Below are positions 63,301-64,000 of a DNA stretch of 64,000 nucleotides, in pieces. The stretch is taken from positions 434,001-498,000 of the forward strand of contig NZ_VNIP01000006.1 in the NCBI RefSeq assembly GCF_008370325.1. Reading direction: 5' to 3'. Position 1 is the first letter of the stretch; each line of letters starts with the position of its first letter. This DNA comes from Martinezella tropici. GTDB taxonomy: Bacteria > Pseudomonadota > Alphaproteobacteria > Rhizobiales > Rhizobiaceae. Position numbers and translations under genes: made by a program. Under the pieces are notes generated by a model. It made no database searches. It saw only the letters and a list, made by a program, of their open reading frames with translations, and was not told the DNA's origin.

Positions 63301-63664
63301 GCAGCGCATTGTTGCCGACGGGGCCGACGATGGAGGTAATGTTGAGAGCGCGGGAGGAAAGATGCGCGCTCATCTGCCGACCGGCGGAGTGCGAACTGGC
63401 TGTGGCGAGCAGGCTGGAGAAGAACTCACGAATGGGCATGCCGCGCGCCAGCATCAATGCCTTGTCGCGATAATGGAGATGCAGCCAGTCGTCGTCTTGG
63501 AGAAACTCGTTGAGCAGCGCCGTGGACTCATGTCCGGCGCCGGAAACATGGAAATGTGCTATGCCCTGCTTGATGAATTCTCGCTCAAGACGGTCTATTT
63601 CTCTGGAAACGAAAAATATTCTGTGAAGTTGCTTGAGGTATTCTGTTGTGAACCTCCCTTCCAT
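60341..63664 (-). CDS. Four-part fusion: alpha-ketoacid dehydrogenase E1-alpha, E1-beta, lipoyl domain and KAS III ketosynthase
   Basis: A single 1107-residue protein. Residues about 10-320 are E1-alpha (HYRDKALMLARG, thiamine-diphosphate motif GDGTTQQGEF at 144-153, then IEDNSFSIST). About 340-670 are E1-beta (VLFGQDIEDPKGDVFGVTRG, ALTESTIVGTAVG). About 685-755 are a lipoyl domain with VEATKASVEI, K715 being the probable lipoylated lysine. About 775-1107 are KAS III with the full triad C906 (GAACSGYL), H1037 (VPHQANQR) and N1064 (YGNTSSSS). There is no E2 acyltransferase or E3 part. The likely reaction is decarboxylation of an alpha-keto acid, acyl loading on the lipoyl arm, and condensation with malonyl-ACP to start a branched or unusual fatty acid or polyketide. 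Confidence 0.9.
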   Translation of the reverse strand: MEGRFTTEYLKQLHRIFFVSREIDRLEREFIKQGIAHFHVSGAGHESTALLNEFLQDDDWLHLHYRDKALMLARGMPIREFFSSLLATASSHSAGRQMSAHLSSRALNITSIVGPVGNNALHAAGVAASLKHKPGMPIAVCCVGDGTTQQGEFLEAVAEAVRGQYPVVFVIEDNSFSISTRTSKQTFFDLPGGPASSFYGVEIIRTEGDDLRASREAFHKAVRHSRNNRTPSIVLLNVERLSDHTNADDQKTYRTLLEIEAGSSRDPLPNLRAMLQKAGIDADALRKLEQELTAEVQAEAALARKEDAPKVEPDAKAPYPASFKGKAEYRGNEKASTLTMREALNAVLDKQLAANPDVVLFGQDIEDPKGDVFGVTRGLSTKYPERVRNAALTESTIVGTAVGRALAGQRPVAFLQFADFLPLAYNQIVSEMGSMFWRSNGAWEAPVILMVSCGGYKPGLGPFHAQSFEGMLAHTPGIDVVMPSSAGDAAGLLNAAFESRRPTVFLYPKAVLNNSDGRTSEDLDKHFVHPGLSRHVARGRDITLVSYGNTVSLCANAASAFEAQGFSVEVIDLRSISPWDEKEVLASARRTRRLIVVHEDNRTVGMGAEIIATVTEKTDAPVVVRRLARSDAHIPFNFRNQLETLPSYRKLVDLMAEVLECEVTWHEEDDSGPTAAIKAIGSGPADENVLVTDLFVKPGDKIEVGQLVAVVEATKASVEICANIGGVVQEVFAKVGDQIATDSPLLTVDANRDLSEQNFALASEIQNKFVLRRLKSHAIPALRRHTGSFSEVVINGIGIATGARRVTNEEIIHNWPNRRADEILALTGIKSRFWVGPEEGTLSLATKAARDLLRQNQISIHDVDLVIAATGTPDIATPSLASRVAVAVAEDGVRPSLAAYDMGAACSGYLYALQQAYDFIAQQNDAKVLIITSEVLSPLLDMNDFSTAILFGDAATASLVTSRDMARNPLFTASRPIVSGRPEPGDLLYVPLPDDGVIAMNGRAVFTEAVHSMTRSIENACVDAGIELANLDLLVPHQANQRIIDTIAKRSGRPALSVIETYGNTSSSSIPLAMLHVANEHSEPLNLGLVAFGGGMTAGAAIVRTVK

Positions 63665-63834
63665 CTCAATGATTTTCCTAATCTTTCGTCTAAATCCACT
63701 GAAGGGACCTAGGTAGACCCCTAGGCTGCCTTTTTCAATACACGTTAAATGACAATATCTTCCCGGTTTGAAATCGAAATACGTGGATTGTCAGGCTGGA
63801 GTTTTTCGCAATGTTTCTGTCCACAAGGCATATA

Positions 63835-63882
63835 TCGATAAACGCATCCGTCCGTGCGCCGTGCGATTGGTGCGTTTATCGA
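63835..63882. repeat. 12-bp perfect inverted repeat upstream of the fusion gene
   Basis: TCGATAAACGCA (63835-63846) and TGCGTTTATCGA (63871-63882) are exact inverse copies separated by 24 bases. They lie between the stop of the partial gene at 63891 and the fusion gene. No T-run follows, so an operator or processing site is as likely as a terminator. Confidence 0.5.
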
Positions 63883-63890
63883 AAGCGATC

Positions 63891-64000
63891 CTAGCCTGAT
63901 TTGCGGATCCTGGCGTTGCTGTTCCGCCTTGCCGCAGCGGCCTTTGCGGCCTGTTCTTCCTGGAGGATCAATTCCTTCGGCTTCTTGCCGATAATCTCCT
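63891..64000 (-). CDS. C-terminal end of an unidentified protein
   Basis: On the minus strand an open frame enters from beyond the window and ends at a TAG at 63893-63891. The last 36 residues read EIIGKKPKELILQEEQAAKA, then a basic stretch AAARRNSNARIRKSG. The charged, alanine-rich tail resembles many cytoplasmic proteins and gives no family. Too little is visible to name it. Confidence 0.45.
   Translation of the reverse strand, partial: EIIGKKPKELILQEEQAAKAAAARRNSNARIRKSG

Noticed and set aside
63665..64000. Frameshift or fusion error as an explanation for the 1107-residue protein
   Set aside because: The domain junctions have natural linkers, each domain is complete and no codon-use break is visible, so a true fusion is more likely; it remains to be confirmed in related genomes.

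Overview
The window is a gene-dense, GC-rich alphaproteobacterial chromosome segment, most probably from a Rhizobium (Rhizobiaceae). The basis is gene content recognised from sequence: a urea-uptake/urease locus with rhizobial interlopers, a PhyR-NepR-EcfG general stress module, hmuPSTUV, ThuA-type sugar genes, and dispersed palindromic repeats of the kind common in rhizobial intergenic DNA. No database search was run. Only the first gene (urtA) and the last (63891-64000) are cut by the window edges. I see no rRNA, tRNA, CRISPR array, phage or intact insertion sequence.

Layout. (1) 1-12.9 kb: urea import (urtABCDE) and urease (ureD, A, B, C, E, F, G). Interspersed are a DUF1272 gene, an LprI-like secreted protein, a GT29 (sialyltransferase)-like protein and a GGDEF protein; a palindromic repeat separates ureF from ureG. 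(2) 12.9-17.4 kb: an RND efflux pump and its adaptor. (3) 17.9-29.2 kb: a pyrimidine-degradation regulon with an ABC importer (ATPase, SMR-like protein, two permeases, NMT1-type binding protein), cupin, dihydropyrimidinase, carbamoylase, a RutR-like regulator and PreA/PreT. Two RutR-like operators lie upstream of the carbamoylase/rutR genes and of preT. (4) 29.5-33.8 kb: a general-stress island with an HWE kinase, PhyR, NepR, EcfG and a YqjD/holin-like membrane pair. Five GGAAC-N16/17-CGTT-type promoters can be read here, one of which appears to drive a small RNA. (5) 33.8-41.7 kb: heme uptake (hmuPSTUV), TonB, an IsdG/HmuQ-like heme monooxygenase, a truncated hemoglobin and small hypotheticals. 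(6) 41.8-52.5 kb: a LacI-controlled sugar ABC locus with Gfo/Idh oxidoreductases, an epimerase and ThuA, plus a TetR/SMR efflux pair. (7) 52.6-55.3 kb: a methyltransferase, then a fluoride-resistance unit of riboswitch, CLC-F-type antiporter and a decayed crcB. (8) 55.6-60.1 kb: an LpxO/OlsC-type hydroxylase and a YqiK-YqiJ-PspA membrane-maintenance cluster whose PspA is preceded in frame by an RuvC-less TnpB-like region. (9) 60.3-63.7 kb: a single 1107-residue protein joining alpha-ketoacid dehydrogenase E1-alpha, E1-beta, a lipoyl domain and a KAS III ketosynthase.

The best candidates for undescribed biology are the E1-lipoyl-KASIII fusion, the TnpB-like/PspA fusion with an internal ribosome-binding site, the EcfG-promoter small RNA beside the stress locus, the GT29-like protein inside the urease operon, and the riboswitch-leader ORF-CLC-F-broken crcB arrangement.
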